64,000 bases of DNA from Candidatus Altimarinota bacterium (lineage in GTDB: Bacteria > Patescibacteriota > Gracilibacteria > UBA4473), in the NCBI GenBank assembly GCA_021734785.1, contig JAIPIF010000002.1, positions 124,001-188,000 on the forward strand, given 5' to 3'. Below are positions 52,298 to 59,921 of the stretch, piece after piece. Made by a program: the position numbers and the translations under genes. The notes beneath the pieces were generated by a model. It was not told the origin of the DNA. It worked only from the letters and a program-made list of their open reading frames with translations, and searched no databases. Within the stretch, counting starts at the first letter, position 1. Every line of letters starts with the position of its first letter.

Positions 52298-52665
52298 GAC
52301 ACCGAAACACGAAAGCCATTCTCAATCGACCAGCCGATCAGCGGCGAGCCCTGATGCGAAACCAGATGACCTCTTTGTTTCTCTCTGGAGCGATCAAAAC
52401 CACGGATGCCAAAGCAAAAGCGCTTCGGAGCGAGGTGGAAAAATTGATTACGCGGGTCAAATCCCGCCTGGCAAAAAAAGAGGAAGCCAGTGCGATCCGA
52501 GAGCTCAAAAAAGTCCTCTACACCGAGGCCTCTCAACGAAAAGCGCTTGCTTTTATTCGGGAAACGAAACAAACCTCCGGGTATACCCGATTGGTGCGGG
52601 TGGATTACCGAGCGGGTGATGCCGCGCTCGAAATACAGGTACAACTTCTCTCTGACAAAGAATGA
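52294..52665 (+). CDS. rplQ: Ribosomal protein L17
   Basis: 123 aa: MRHRNTKAILNRPADQRRAL start, LRSEVEKLITRVKSRLAKK, SGYTRLVRVDYRAGDAALEIQVQL. Translationally coupled to rpoA on its left and rplM on its right, both by ATGA overlaps. Confidence 0.97.
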   Translation: MRHRNTKAILNRPADQRRALMRNQMTSLFLSGAIKTTDAKAKALRSEVEKLITRVKSRLAKKEEASAIRELKKVLYTEASQRKALAFIRETKQTSGYTRLVRVDYRAGDAALEIQVQLLSDKE

Positions 52666-53093
52666 ATACAACGCTCCGACAAAACGTTCAGCAAAAAGAC
52701 CGTGTGTGGTACATCGTAGATGCTCAGGGCAAACGCCTGGGGACACTCGCGACAGCTATCGCAGACACGCTTCGTGGCAAAAAACGAGTCGACTTTACGC
52801 CGCATGTGGACGGAGGGGATCATGTGATCGTCTTGAATGCCGAAAAAGTTTTGGTCTCTGGACAAAAAGAAACCGACAAGCAGTATTATCGAAGCTCAGG
52901 CTATATCGGGCACCTCAAATCAATAAATCTTGCCGAGCTGCGGAAAAAAAATCCGTCTCGTATTTTGCAGCATGCCGTCAGTGGGATGCTCCCGAAGACA
53001 AAACACCGGAAACAGCAACTCCTGCGTCTGCATCTGGTGATCGGGGACAAAAATCCACACGAAGCGCAGCAACCCAAACCCCTCGAACTCTAA
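52662..53093 (+). CDS. rplM: Ribosomal protein L13
   Basis: 143 aa: VWYIVDAQGKRLGTLATAIADTLRGKKRVDFTPHVDGGDHVIVLNAEKV, YRSSGYIGHLKSINLAEL, AVSGMLPKTKHRKQQLLRLHLV. One of the first proteins of 50S assembly. ATGA overlap with rplQ. Confidence 0.97.
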   Translation: MNTTLRQNVQQKDRVWYIVDAQGKRLGTLATAIADTLRGKKRVDFTPHVDGGDHVIVLNAEKVLVSGQKETDKQYYRSSGYIGHLKSINLAELRKKNPSRILQHAVSGMLPKTKHRKQQLLRLHLVIGDKNPHEAQQPKPLEL

Positions 53094-53105
53094 AAACATT
53101 TTCTG

Positions 53106-53513
53106 ATGGTCAAAACCAGCAATCGTGCTTACTTCTCTGCCCTCGGACGTCGCAAAACGTCTCGAGCGACGGTAAAACTCTTTCCCGAAGGATCCGGAGA
53201 GATTGAGATTAACGGAAAAACCCTTCGAGAATGGTCTGACAGCGAAGAAATGATGCTGAATGTTTTGAAACCCTTTCATCTGCTGAGTGTGACCAAAGAC
53301 TTCGATGCCGTCATTCGCACCTCTGGCGGGGGCAAAGAAGCGCAGTCAGACGCAATTCGTTTGGGATTGGCACGTGCACTCCAAAAGAAAAATCCTGACT
53401 TTCGTACCCAGCTCAAAGAAGAAGAGCTGCTCACGGTGGATTCCCGCAAAAAAGAACGAAAAAAACCGGGACTCAAACGAGCTCGCCGTGCGCCACAGTT
53501 TTCCAAACGTTAG
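53106..53513 (+). CDS. rpsI: Ribosomal protein S9
   Basis: 135 aa: YFSALGRRKTSRATVKLFPEGSGEIEINGKTL, VRTSGGGKEAQSDAIRLGLARAL, C-terminal KKERKKPGLKRARRAPQFSKR reaching the P-site tRNA. Ends the operon; overlaps the convergent ftsB-like gene by 4 bp. Confidence 0.97.
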   Translation: MVKTSNRAYFSALGRRKTSRATVKLFPEGSGEIEINGKTLREWSDSEEMMLNVLKPFHLLSVTKDFDAVIRTSGGGKEAQSDAIRLGLARALQKKNPDFRTQLKEEELLTVDSRKKERKKPGLKRARRAPQFSKR

Positions 53514-54064
53514 GCCGAGGGATCACTTCCCGTCTCTGTCTCTTCTCCGTCTGTCTCGAGGGGGTTGGTTTCTTCCTGTCCATTTTTAGGCACAAGGGAG
53601 TCGGTTGATTCTTCGAGATTTTCCGGTTGTTTCTGCAGCACTTTTTGCCGAAAGAACACATTGCGTGGACCAAAGAAAAGAAGGTTCCATTTTTCAAAGG
53701 CCGGCACCGTGGAGCTGGTCACCAGGTCTTCAAACTGCTGCACAGAGAGTTCGGAGGGAAGCATCGGGAGCAGGGGATCTTCCAAAAACACCAGGACATT
53801 TTCTCCCTCTTGACGGCGCCCCATCTGAATTTTGGCTTCTTTGTCTACGCGTTGCGGTGTTTCGAGGTATTGAAGCTGCTGCTTTTTCTCTTCGATTATG
53901 GCGAGGGCTTTTTGATTTTCTTCATGGATCGCTTCGATTTCGCGGTTGATTTTTTGGCTCTCGTGCAAAAAACTCGCCAGTGAGTACAGCAGCAAAAAGA
54001 TGAATAAAAAAAGCCCCACCAGCAGGAAAACATTTTTGGACGTGTACACCGAGTCGTGTCGCAT
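53510..54064 (-). CDS. FtsB/DivIC-like septum formation initiator
   Basis: 184 aa. Short N-terminus, one membrane helix (VFLLVGLFLFIFLLLYSLASFL), a coiled coil (EIEAIHEENQKALAIIEEKKQQLQYL), then the conserved QRVDKEAKIQMGRRQEGENVLVF stretch and a Pro/Glu-rich tail. This is the FtsB/DivIC/FtsL-type divisome linker layout. ATG lies 7 nt from a TACAAT box (54072-54077). Confidence 0.85.
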   Translation of the reverse strand: MRHDSVYTSKNVFLLVGLFLFIFLLLYSLASFLHESQKINREIEAIHEENQKALAIIEEKKQQLQYLETPQRVDKEAKIQMGRRQEGENVLVFLEDPLLPMLPSELSVQQFEDLVTSSTVPAFEKWNLLFFGPRNVFFRQKVLQKQPENLEESTDSLVPKNGQEETNPLETDGEETETGSDPSA

Positions 54065-54071
54065 CGAGGAG

Positions 54072-54077
54072 ATTGTA
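54072..54077 (-). promoter_or_regulatory. -10 box of ftsB-like gene, leaderless type
   Basis: CTACAAT on the minus strand, 7 nt to ATG. Confidence 0.5.
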
Positions 54078-54088
54078 GCGAGGAAAAG

Positions 54089-54345
54089 GCAAATTACAAA
54101 TTACCAATTACGAATTACGAATGGGAAAGCTCAAAAGTTGAGAAGAAGGGAAGAAGGAAAAATAAAAATTACAAATTACAGATGGGAAAATCCCCCCGTC
54201 CCCCTTTGAAAAAGGGGGTGGAGTTTTGAAGAAGAAAAAGAAAGAATTGAAGGGACAAGATATATCTTGCCCGTACTCAAAAAGAAAAAGGGGGGAAGAT
54301 TGCTTCGTTTCCCGCTTCGCAGGAATCTTGCAATGACGGAGAAGG
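54089..54345. repeat. Composite interspersed repeat, copy 3
   Basis: ATTACAA heptads (54089-54119), AAAGTTGAGAAGAAGGGAAG, more heptads, CCCCCGTCCCCCTTTGAAAA hairpin (54192-54218), then GACAAGATATATCTTGCCC and ATTGCTTCG...GCAATGACGG (about 54262-54340). Same order as 45050-45301. The 54065-54413 gap holds no gene. Confidence 0.8.
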
Positions 54346-54390
54346 CTTGGAAAAAGGGGGGGAGTTGAGACGCAAGCAAGAAAGGAAGTT

Positions 54391-54419
54391 TTGAAGAAAA
54401 ATCCCCTCCACGGTACAAT
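54391..54419 (+). promoter_or_regulatory. pth promoter, leaderless type
   Basis: TTGAAG at 54391, 17-nt spacer, TACAAT at 54414-54419, then 7 nt to ATG. Confidence 0.65.
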
Positions 54420-54426
54420 CGATGCG

Positions 54427-54963
54427 ATGAAACTAATCGTGGGTCTCGGGAATCCTGGCAAAAAATACGAACGCACGCGTCACAACGTGGGATTTCTTGC
54501 CCTCGAGCGGCTTGCTGCTGGGGGAGGGACCGCGGAATGGAAACCGGAGAAAAAATTTTTCGGACTCGTGGCGACCGGGCAGGTGGGGACCGAAAAAGTC
54601 TTGTTTCTCAAGCCCCAGACGATGATGAATCTGTCCGGAAAATCCGTCGCGGCGGCAGCGCATTTTTACAAACTCTCTCCGCCCGAAGTAGTGGTGTTTT
54701 CCGATGATCTGGATCTGCCGTTTGGCACGGTGCGCTGGCGGGATCGGGGCGCGAGTGGGGGGCACAATGGCTTGAAATCCATCACCCAGTCTTTGGGCAG
54801 TGACAACTTCCCCCGACTCAAGTTTGGAATTTCGACTCCGGACCGAGAACAGATGCCGGCCGAAGCGTTTGTCCTCCAGAAATTTTCTCCCGACGAGTGG
54901 AAGGATCTCCCTGAAATTATAGACACGGGACTCGAAAAGTTTTTTGCCCACGTACCATGCTGA
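54427..54963 (+). CDS. pth: Peptidyl-tRNA hydrolase
   Basis: 178 aa. Frees tRNA from dropped-off peptidyl-tRNA. MKLIVGLGNPGKKYERTRHN holds Asn9 and catalytic His19; KPQTMMNLSGKSV, VFSDDLDLPFGTVRWRDRGASGGHNGLKSI complete the site. Overlaps the next gene by 7 bp. Confidence 0.96.
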   Translation: MKLIVGLGNPGKKYERTRHNVGFLALERLAAGGGTAEWKPEKKFFGLVATGQVGTEKVLFLKPQTMMNLSGKSVAAAAHFYKLSPPEVVVFSDDLDLPFGTVRWRDRGASGGHNGLKSITQSLGSDNFPRLKFGISTPDREQMPAEAFVLQKFSPDEWKDLPEIIDTGLEKFFAHVPC

Positions 54964-55532
54964 CGAGCTTTCGCGATGCCCGAAAAACCTGGATTGTTTC
55001 AGATGGAGAGCATGCGATGCCATTGGGACGACTGACCGATACCGTGGTCAACCCCGACACGGGCGCGATTGAGGCGTTTTGGGTGCGGACTCCAGAGGGA
55101 CTGCGCCTTCTGCTTCCAGACGACATCACTCGTTGGCGGGGGGAAATTATCCTCGAACATCCAGAGGACCTCGTCACGGCAGAGGAGTTTCCCCGACTCG
55201 AGCAGCTGCTCGACCGCGAAGTTTCCATCATCGGAGCACCGGTATTTCAAGAGGATCCTCGTGGACAGATCAAAATTGGCCGGGTGCAAAATTTTACTTT
55301 TGACACCCTCTCACCAAAACTTCTCGCACTAGAAGTGGCGCGGGGATTTTGGATGTTTCGGCAGTACGCACTCATCCCGCGGTCTCGTCTTTTGCGCATC
55401 ACAGAGGAGGGGATTTTTGTGGCGCCAAACATCCTCAAACTCTCTGACGAAGAAAAGCCAGCTCTTGCGCGGCCGAGCAAGATTCTCCCCGAACCCGAGC
55501 AGACACAGGTTTTCCACGAGCCAAAAGCGTGA
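54957..55532 (+). CDS. PRC-barrel domain protein
   Basis: 191 aa. Two beta-barrel-like parts: MPLGRLTDTVVNPDTGAIEAFWVRTPEGLRLLLPDDI and GRVQNFTFDTLSPKLLALEVARGFWMFRQYALIPRSRLLRI. This is the PRC-barrel arrangement seen in photosystem H subunit, RimM and small uncharacterised proteins. The hydrophilic C-terminal tail has no domain. Coupled to pth; possibly RNA-related, but no direct evidence. Confidence 0.75.
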   Translation: MLTSFRDARKTWIVSDGEHAMPLGRLTDTVVNPDTGAIEAFWVRTPEGLRLLLPDDITRWRGEIILEHPEDLVTAEEFPRLEQLLDREVSIIGAPVFQEDPRGQIKIGRVQNFTFDTLSPKLLALEVARGFWMFRQYALIPRSRLLRITEEGIFVAPNILKLSDEEKPALARPSKILPEPEQTQVFHEPKA

Positions 55533-55562
55533 TACACTCCGAGTGTTTTCTTCCCGTTTCCC

Positions 55563-56486
55563 ATGAACTCTCAAGCGATCAATCATTTTCTCCGCCAAAA
55601 GAATGTTTCTCCAGAAGTACGCTCGCTGCTGTACCACATCGCGCGCAGTGTCAAATACATCAACTTTTCTCTCCGCGCGGGAAACACTGGCATCAGTGGC
55701 ACGCAGAATTTCTCCGGCGAATCGCAGCTGAAATTGGACGTGCTCGCCGATCAGATCATCTCGCACGAGCTGGAAAATTCCGACCTGGTTTCTATCCTCG
55801 CGAGCGAAGAAAAAGACATGCTGGAAGAATTTCCTTCTTCCCGCGCCAAGTTTGTGGTGGCGTACGACCCGCTGGATGGGAGCTCGCTGGTGGATGCCAA
55901 TCTCGCGATTGGCTCGATTTTTGGCATCTGGAGTGGTGAAAAATTGGAAGGCAAAAAAGGAACCGACATGGAAGCCGCCGCGTACGCGGTGTATGGGCCG
56001 CGAGTGACGCTGACGGTTGCGCTCCGGGATCGGGGAGTGCACGAGTTTGAGCTCAACGACGTGGGCGAATTTCTCCTCACGCGCGAAAACATTCGGATCG
56101 AAAAGAAATCCAAATACTTCGCCCCGGGCAATCTGCGGGCTTGTGAGGTTTTGCCGGCGTACAAAAAGTTGGTTGACACCTGGGTCGCGGAGAAACGAAC
56201 GCTTCGCTATTCGGGCGGCATGGTGCCCGATCTGCACCACATGCTGTCCAAGGGACAGGGCATTTTTTGCTATCCGGGCTGTGCCAAACATCCAGATGGG
56301 AAATTACGGTTGGCGTTTGAATGTGCGCCGTTTGCCTTTCTCTTTACCGAGGCTGGCGGTTTGGCGCTGGACCAGAAGGGCACGAATATTCTCAAACTCC
56401 CGATCAAAGAACCCCACCAGCGGACAACCATTTTCATCGGCTCTGAAGACGAGGTCAAACACGCGGTGAATTTCCTCAAAAAATGA
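55563..56486 (+). CDS. fbp: Fructose-1,6-bisphosphatase, class I
   Basis: 307 aa. Removes the 1-phosphate from fructose 1,6-bisphosphate in gluconeogenesis. YDPLDGSSLVDANLAIGSIFGIW (metal and substrate), YALYGP-like YAVYGPRVTLTVAL, RYSGGMVPDLHHMLSKGQGIFCYP, and FECAPFAFLFTEAGG. TACACT at 55533 precedes it by 24 nt. Overlaps xer by ATGA. Confidence 0.95.
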   Translation: MNSQAINHFLRQKNVSPEVRSLLYHIARSVKYINFSLRAGNTGISGTQNFSGESQLKLDVLADQIISHELENSDLVSILASEEKDMLEEFPSSRAKFVVAYDPLDGSSLVDANLAIGSIFGIWSGEKLEGKKGTDMEAAAYAVYGPRVTLTVALRDRGVHEFELNDVGEFLLTRENIRIEKKSKYFAPGNLRACEVLPAYKKLVDTWVAEKRTLRYSGGMVPDLHHMLSKGQGIFCYPGCAKHPDGKLRLAFECAPFAFLFTEAGGLALDQKGTNILKLPIKEPHQRTTIFIGSEDEVKHAVNFLKK

Positions 56487-57409
56487 ATCTCTCCGACGCC
56501 GTCGAGCGGTACCTGCGGCATCTGCACAATGTCCAGAACGCCTCGCCGTACACGCTGCGCAATTATTCTCGCAGTCTCAATTTGTTTCTCGAAACAATGG
56601 GGGAGGACTGTCAGCTTTCTGCGCTGTCTCTCGACAAAATTGATGATTTTCGTGATCGGATTTTCTCCCTCAAATCGCAGCGAGGCGGGCGGATTTCCCG
56701 CTCCACCCAAAATCTGTATCTGGTGCCGGTGCGGGCGTTTCTCAAGTTTTGTCACCGACGGGGACTGGAAGAGCGGTTGATCGCTCCCGACAAAATTGAG
56801 CTCGTCAAACCCGATCCCCGAGATGTGGCTGGACTGACACTGGACGAGCTCAATCGATTGCGACACACGCCTCCTTCTCAAAACGAAATGATTGCGCTGC
56901 GGGATCAGGCGATCATCGAAATGCTTTTTTCCACAGGGCTGCGCATCTCCGAGCTGTGTCGTTTGGATCGTGAAAATGTCCATTTAAAAACGCGGGAGTT
57001 TGCGGTGCTGGGAAAGGGCAAAAAAGTCCGGACGGTGTTTGTCACCGAGCGGGCGGCGGAGGCACTCGAGAAATATCTCTCCCTCCGCACCGATAACTTT
57101 CCACCGCTCTTTCTCAATGCGCGACCCCGGAAAGACGAATTTGAAACCAAAGGCGAATCACGGCGGCTGACGCGCACGGCCATCGAAGTCATGATCCGCA
57201 AACGCGGGCGGATGGCCGGCATCACCAAACCCGTCACGCCGCATGTGCTGCGGCATACCTTTGCGACCACCCTGCTGCGGGAGGGGGCCGATCTGCGTTC
57301 GGTGCAGGAGTTTCTCGGGCACGCGAATATTTCCACCACGCAGATTTATACCCATTTCGTCAACGCCGACCTCAAAAAAACACACCGGAAATTTTTGGAA
57401 GGAAAATAA
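56483..57409 (+). CDS. xerC: Tyrosine recombinase XerC/XerD-like
   Basis: 308 aa. N-terminal SAM-like core-binding domain (AVERYLRHLHNVQNASPYTLRNYSRSL) and catalytic domain with Arg154 (TGLRISEL), His254/Arg257 (HVLRHTF), His280 (LGH) and nucleophile Tyr289 (TQIYTHF). Full length for the Xer chromosome-dimer resolution family; XerC or XerD cannot be told apart. Linked to fbp by ATGA. No phage genes nearby, so housekeeping rather than integrase. Confidence 0.92.
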   Translation: MNLSDAVERYLRHLHNVQNASPYTLRNYSRSLNLFLETMGEDCQLSALSLDKIDDFRDRIFSLKSQRGGRISRSTQNLYLVPVRAFLKFCHRRGLEERLIAPDKIELVKPDPRDVAGLTLDELNRLRHTPPSQNEMIALRDQAIIEMLFSTGLRISELCRLDRENVHLKTREFAVLGKGKKVRTVFVTERAAEALEKYLSLRTDNFPPLFLNARPRKDEFETKGESRRLTRTAIEVMIRKRGRMAGITKPVTPHVLRHTFATTLLREGADLRSVQEFLGHANISTTQIYTHFVNADLKKTHRKFLEGK

Positions 57410-57410
57410 G

Positions 57411-57438
57411 TTGACAGGTTTTTGGTTTTTGTTAAAAA
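57411..57438 (+). promoter_or_regulatory. Promoter of 83-aa protein gene, leaderless type
   Basis: TTGACA at 57411, 16-nt spacer, TAAAAA at 57433-57438, then 7 nt to ATG. Confidence 0.6.
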
Positions 57439-57445
57439 AACAGCG

Positions 57446-57697
57446 ATGAAAAAAGAAGGAACCGATTTCGAATTAGTTTTGGGGCTTGCTCAGCAGGTGT
57501 CCGGGACTGATTTGCCAGAAGTTACCCGAGAAGCACTTGAGAAACATCAGAAAAGAATCGAGAAAGTACAAAAAGAGCTTGGGGCGGTGACCCAAGAAAC
57601 GAAAAAATCAATTGATTGGATCGTTGAAGCGGCAATCATGTCGGATTTTGACATTCCGGATTCTTTGCTGAAAGAGTGGGAGGAAAGAGGAGAATAA
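57446..57697 (+). CDS. Small helical hypothetical protein, 83 aa
   Basis: From MKKEGTDFELVLGLAQQVSG; mostly amphipathic helix (REALEKHQKRIEKVQKELGAV), no membrane segment. Unrecognised. Followed after 5 bp by a 47-aa membrane protein on the same strand. Confidence 0.55.
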   Translation: MKKEGTDFELVLGLAQQVSGTDLPEVTREALEKHQKRIEKVQKELGAVTQETKKSIDWIVEAAIMSDFDIPDSLLKEWEERGE

Positions 57698-57702
57698 TTT
57701 TC

Positions 57703-57846
57703 ATGAAAAACCCCGAGCGTCGCAGCCTCACAAAAGGAATCCTCCAGGTCGGGATCGGGGTGGTGCTGATCGCGGCGGGTGTAGAGCTTTTTTCTGGACA
57801 GGTCGAAAGTGTTCTGGCGGGAGCAGACGCCGTTTCCGCTGGATAA
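57703..57846 (+). CDS. Small single-pass membrane protein, 47 aa
   Basis: MKNPERRSLTKGILQVGIGV... : basic N-terminus then one helix (GILQVGIGVVLIAAGVELF) and a short outer tail. Same strand as the 83-aa gene and close to it. Its stop is 2 bp from the convergent porB stop. Unrecognised. Confidence 0.5.
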   Translation: MKNPERRSLTKGILQVGIGVVLIAAGVELFSGQVESVLAGADAVSAG

Positions 57847-57848
57847 AA

Positions 57849-58853
57849 TTATTTCCCCGGTTTGAGCGGAAACGCGGTTTCCATTTTTTCCAAAAACGCC
57901 CAATCCTCGGCGATGGACTTCTTCAGCGCATCGAGCGTGTCTTTGTTTTCGGGAGCAAGCAGATGTTTGGTCCGGCCCTGCATCGAGAGAAACTCTTCCA
58001 GAGCAGGATTTTCTTCGGCGTACTTTTTGGAATCTTTTGGTCGGTAGCTGATTTTCCAGCGGCCGTGATCCACCTCAAAGAGCGGCCACAGACCCGACTC
58101 TGTCGCCAGCTGTGAGATCACCATGCCTTTTTGGGGATCGGATTTCCAGTTGGTGGGGCAGACAGAGAACGCATTGAGAAACGCCGGCCCGCTCACTTCA
58201 AACGCCCGGTGGGCTTTTTTCATCAGGTCGCCGTAGTTGGATGGATTGCACTGCGCGGCGTACGGCAGATCGTGTGCGGCGATGATTTTGGTCAGGTTTT
58301 TGCGCTGTTGGGGTTTGCCACTCAATTTTTCCCCCCGGGGACTGGTGTGGGTGTGAAATCCCAGCGGCGTGCTGCCGGATCGTTGGTATCCCGTGTTCAT
58401 GTAGCCTTCGTTGTCGAAACAGATGTACACAAAATCGTGTCCGCGCTCAATCGCGCCACTGAGCCACTGAAAGCCGATGTCGTACGTGGCCCCGTCCCCG
58501 CCGACCGCGAGAAATTTGGTTTTTTTCTGCGTGTCGGAGAGCTTCCCCTTTCTTCCAAGCGCTTTCCACGCGGCCTCCACGCCGGAGATCACGCTGGCGG
58601 AGTTTTCAAACAAACTGTGAATCCACGGGGAGCGAAAACTCGTGTACGGATACGCTCCAAAGCAGATCTCGCTGCAGCCGGTGGCGTTGGCGGTTATGAT
58701 GGGATTATCAATCGTGGTGAGGGCCTGTTTCAAAATAACACTGATCCCGCAGCCGGGGCACAGCCGGTGCCCGGAGGCCAGGCGCTGTGGGTTTTGGCTG
58801 ACGACTTTGAGATTGGGGATAAACTGCGATGCGGGGAGTGTTTTTTGTGCCAT
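57849..58853 (-). CDS. porB: Pyruvate/2-oxoacid:ferredoxin oxidoreductase beta subunit
   Basis: 334 aa. TPP-binding subunit: SGHRLCPGCGISVILKQAL (Cys for a cluster), ANATGCSEICFGAYPYTSFRSPWIHSLFENSASVISGVEAA, GDGATYDIGFQWLSGAIERGHDFVYICFDNEGYMNTGYQRSGSTPLG (the GDG...N metal/TPP motif), CPTNWKS. Normally works with alpha and gamma/delta subunits; none is next to it. ATG lies 8 nt from a TACGAT box (58862-58867). A single-gene unit. Confidence 0.92.
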   Translation of the reverse strand: MAQKTLPASQFIPNLKVVSQNPQRLASGHRLCPGCGISVILKQALTTIDNPIITANATGCSEICFGAYPYTSFRSPWIHSLFENSASVISGVEAAWKALGRKGKLSDTQKKTKFLAVGGDGATYDIGFQWLSGAIERGHDFVYICFDNEGYMNTGYQRSGSTPLGFHTHTSPRGEKLSGKPQQRKNLTKIIAAHDLPYAAQCNPSNYGDLMKKAHRAFEVSGPAFLNAFSVCPTNWKSDPQKGMVISQLATESGLWPLFEVDHGRWKISYRPKDSKKYAEENPALEEFLSMQGRTKHLLAPENKDTLDALKKSIAEDWAFLEKMETAFPLKPGK

Positions 58854-58900
58854 GTGGGGCAATCGTACAGATTTTTTTGCGCTTGAAAAGAGGAGCTGGA

Positions 58901-58928
58901 TTGACAGGGGAGCAGATTTTTTTACAAT
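58901..58928 (+). promoter_or_regulatory. tRNA-Thr promoter
   Basis: TTGACA (58901), 16-nt spacer, TACAAT (58923-58928), 10 nt before the tRNA 5' end. Confidence 0.8.
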
Positions 58929-58937
58929 TCGCCCCGC

Positions 58938-59014
58938 GCCACCTTAGCTCAGCTGGCTAGAGCAGCTGTCTTGTAAACAGCAGGTCTCCGGTTCGAATCC
59001 GGAAGGTGGCTCCA
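58938..59014 (+). tRNA. trnT: tRNA-Thr (TGT anticodon)
   Basis: Cloverleaf: acceptor GCCACCT / AGGTGGC, T73, encoded CCA; D-arm AGCTCAGCTGGCTAGA; anticodon loop CTTGTAA (TGT, Thr); T-loop GGTTCGAATCC. Confidence 0.97.
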
Positions 59015-59017
59015 CGT

Positions 59018-59046
59018 CGGAACTCGGCTGCACGAGTTCCGTTTTT
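59018..59046 (+). terminator. Terminator of tRNA-Thr
   Basis: CGGAACTCG and CGAGTTCCG stem, loop GCTGCA region, T run; a second weaker hairpin TTTTTTGC-TTC-GCAAAAAA follows. Confidence 0.85.
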
Positions 59047-59174
59047 TGCTTCGCAAAAAAACTCCACAAGCTTGCTGGTTCCTCCTCTCTCCGCACAAAA
59101 CCTTCGGTTTTGTTTGGGGATTTTGCAGAATAAAAACTTGACATTTTTAATTAAAAGTTTTATGGATTTCCTTG

Positions 59175-59921
59175 ATGACACTCGAACAACCGATTTCGGG
59201 GATTGAGCAGGAAGAAGCAAAGGGAGTTGGTTCTGAAGAAGAAGTAGAATTGGCAGTAAAAAAAGTAATGAAGGAAACGGGAATAAAAAGAGAGGAAAAA
59301 GCACCTTCTGTCTCACGCACTCCCAAAAAAGGGATTTTGAATCTGATAAAAACGATTTCTGCGGCGGTGGCAATTGCTTTTTCGAGTCCTGCATTTTCGC
59401 AGACACAGGAACAAGATTTTGACGCGCAGGTAAAGGAAGCGACGGAATATTTTCTCAAACGGTTTAAGGCTTTTCCGGATTCGGCAGATATCGTGACGGC
59501 GGATGGAGAATTTGACAGTCCGTTTTTCCGAGAAATTGAAAAAGCGATGCGCTGGGACGAAATGGTAGCTTTTAGTGGGGCGGTATCAGCAGACACAGAA
59601 TTTGCTGAGCAGAGAGCGGCAGCAGCAAAGAAGAAAGAGGCGGAGGCAAAGAAGCGAGAGGAGGAGGCAAAGAAGCGAGAGGAGGAGGCAAAGAAGCGAG
59701 AGGAGGAGGCAAAGAAGAAAGAGGATTGGATGATGAAAGCGTCTGTGGCGGCGACGTCGATCGGAGATGTGATCGAACAGAAAAACTATCCCAGTCAGGC
59801 TGCGATTGAAGAATTGGTCAAAAAATCAATCGCTCGCTTGCCAAACAATCCGTACATCCGACAGCAGATGAAGGTCGTGCTGGAAACGTACGGGTACGAC
59901 ACCGATTTTTTGAAAGACTGA
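59175..59921 (+). CDS. Secreted/anchored hypothetical protein, paralogue A
   Basis: 248 aa from MTLEQPISGIEQEEAKGVGS. A cytoplasmic N-terminus of about 50 residues precedes the hydrophobic segment ILNLIKTISAAVAIAFSSPAF, then an outer helical domain and a charged repeat of three AKKREEE units (DNA 59642-59714). The N-terminal part (MTLEQPxSGIEQ, SVSRTPxKGILN, AFSQ) is shared with the next gene. Stop overlaps the next ATG as TGATG. Unrecognised. Confidence 0.65.
   Translation: MTLEQPISGIEQEEAKGVGSEEEVELAVKKVMKETGIKREEKAPSVSRTPKKGILNLIKTISAAVAIAFSSPAFSQTQEQDFDAQVKEATEYFLKRFKAFPDSADIVTADGEFDSPFFREIEKAMRWDEMVAFSGAVSADTEFAEQRAAAAKKKEAEAKKREEEAKKREEEAKKREEEAKKKEDWMMKASVAATSIGDVIEQKNYPSQAAIEELVKKSIARLPNNPYIRQQMKVVLETYGYDTDFLKD
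59642..59714 (+). repeat. 21-bp tandem coding repeat
   Basis: Unit GGAGGCAAAGAAGCGAGAGG repeated about three and a half times in frame, encoding EAKKREE. Confidence 0.8.

Noticed and set aside
56483-57409. XerC/D-like gene as a phage or island integrase
   Set aside because: It is coupled to fbp in a housekeeping operon, has normal Xer length and no att repeats or phage genes nearby.
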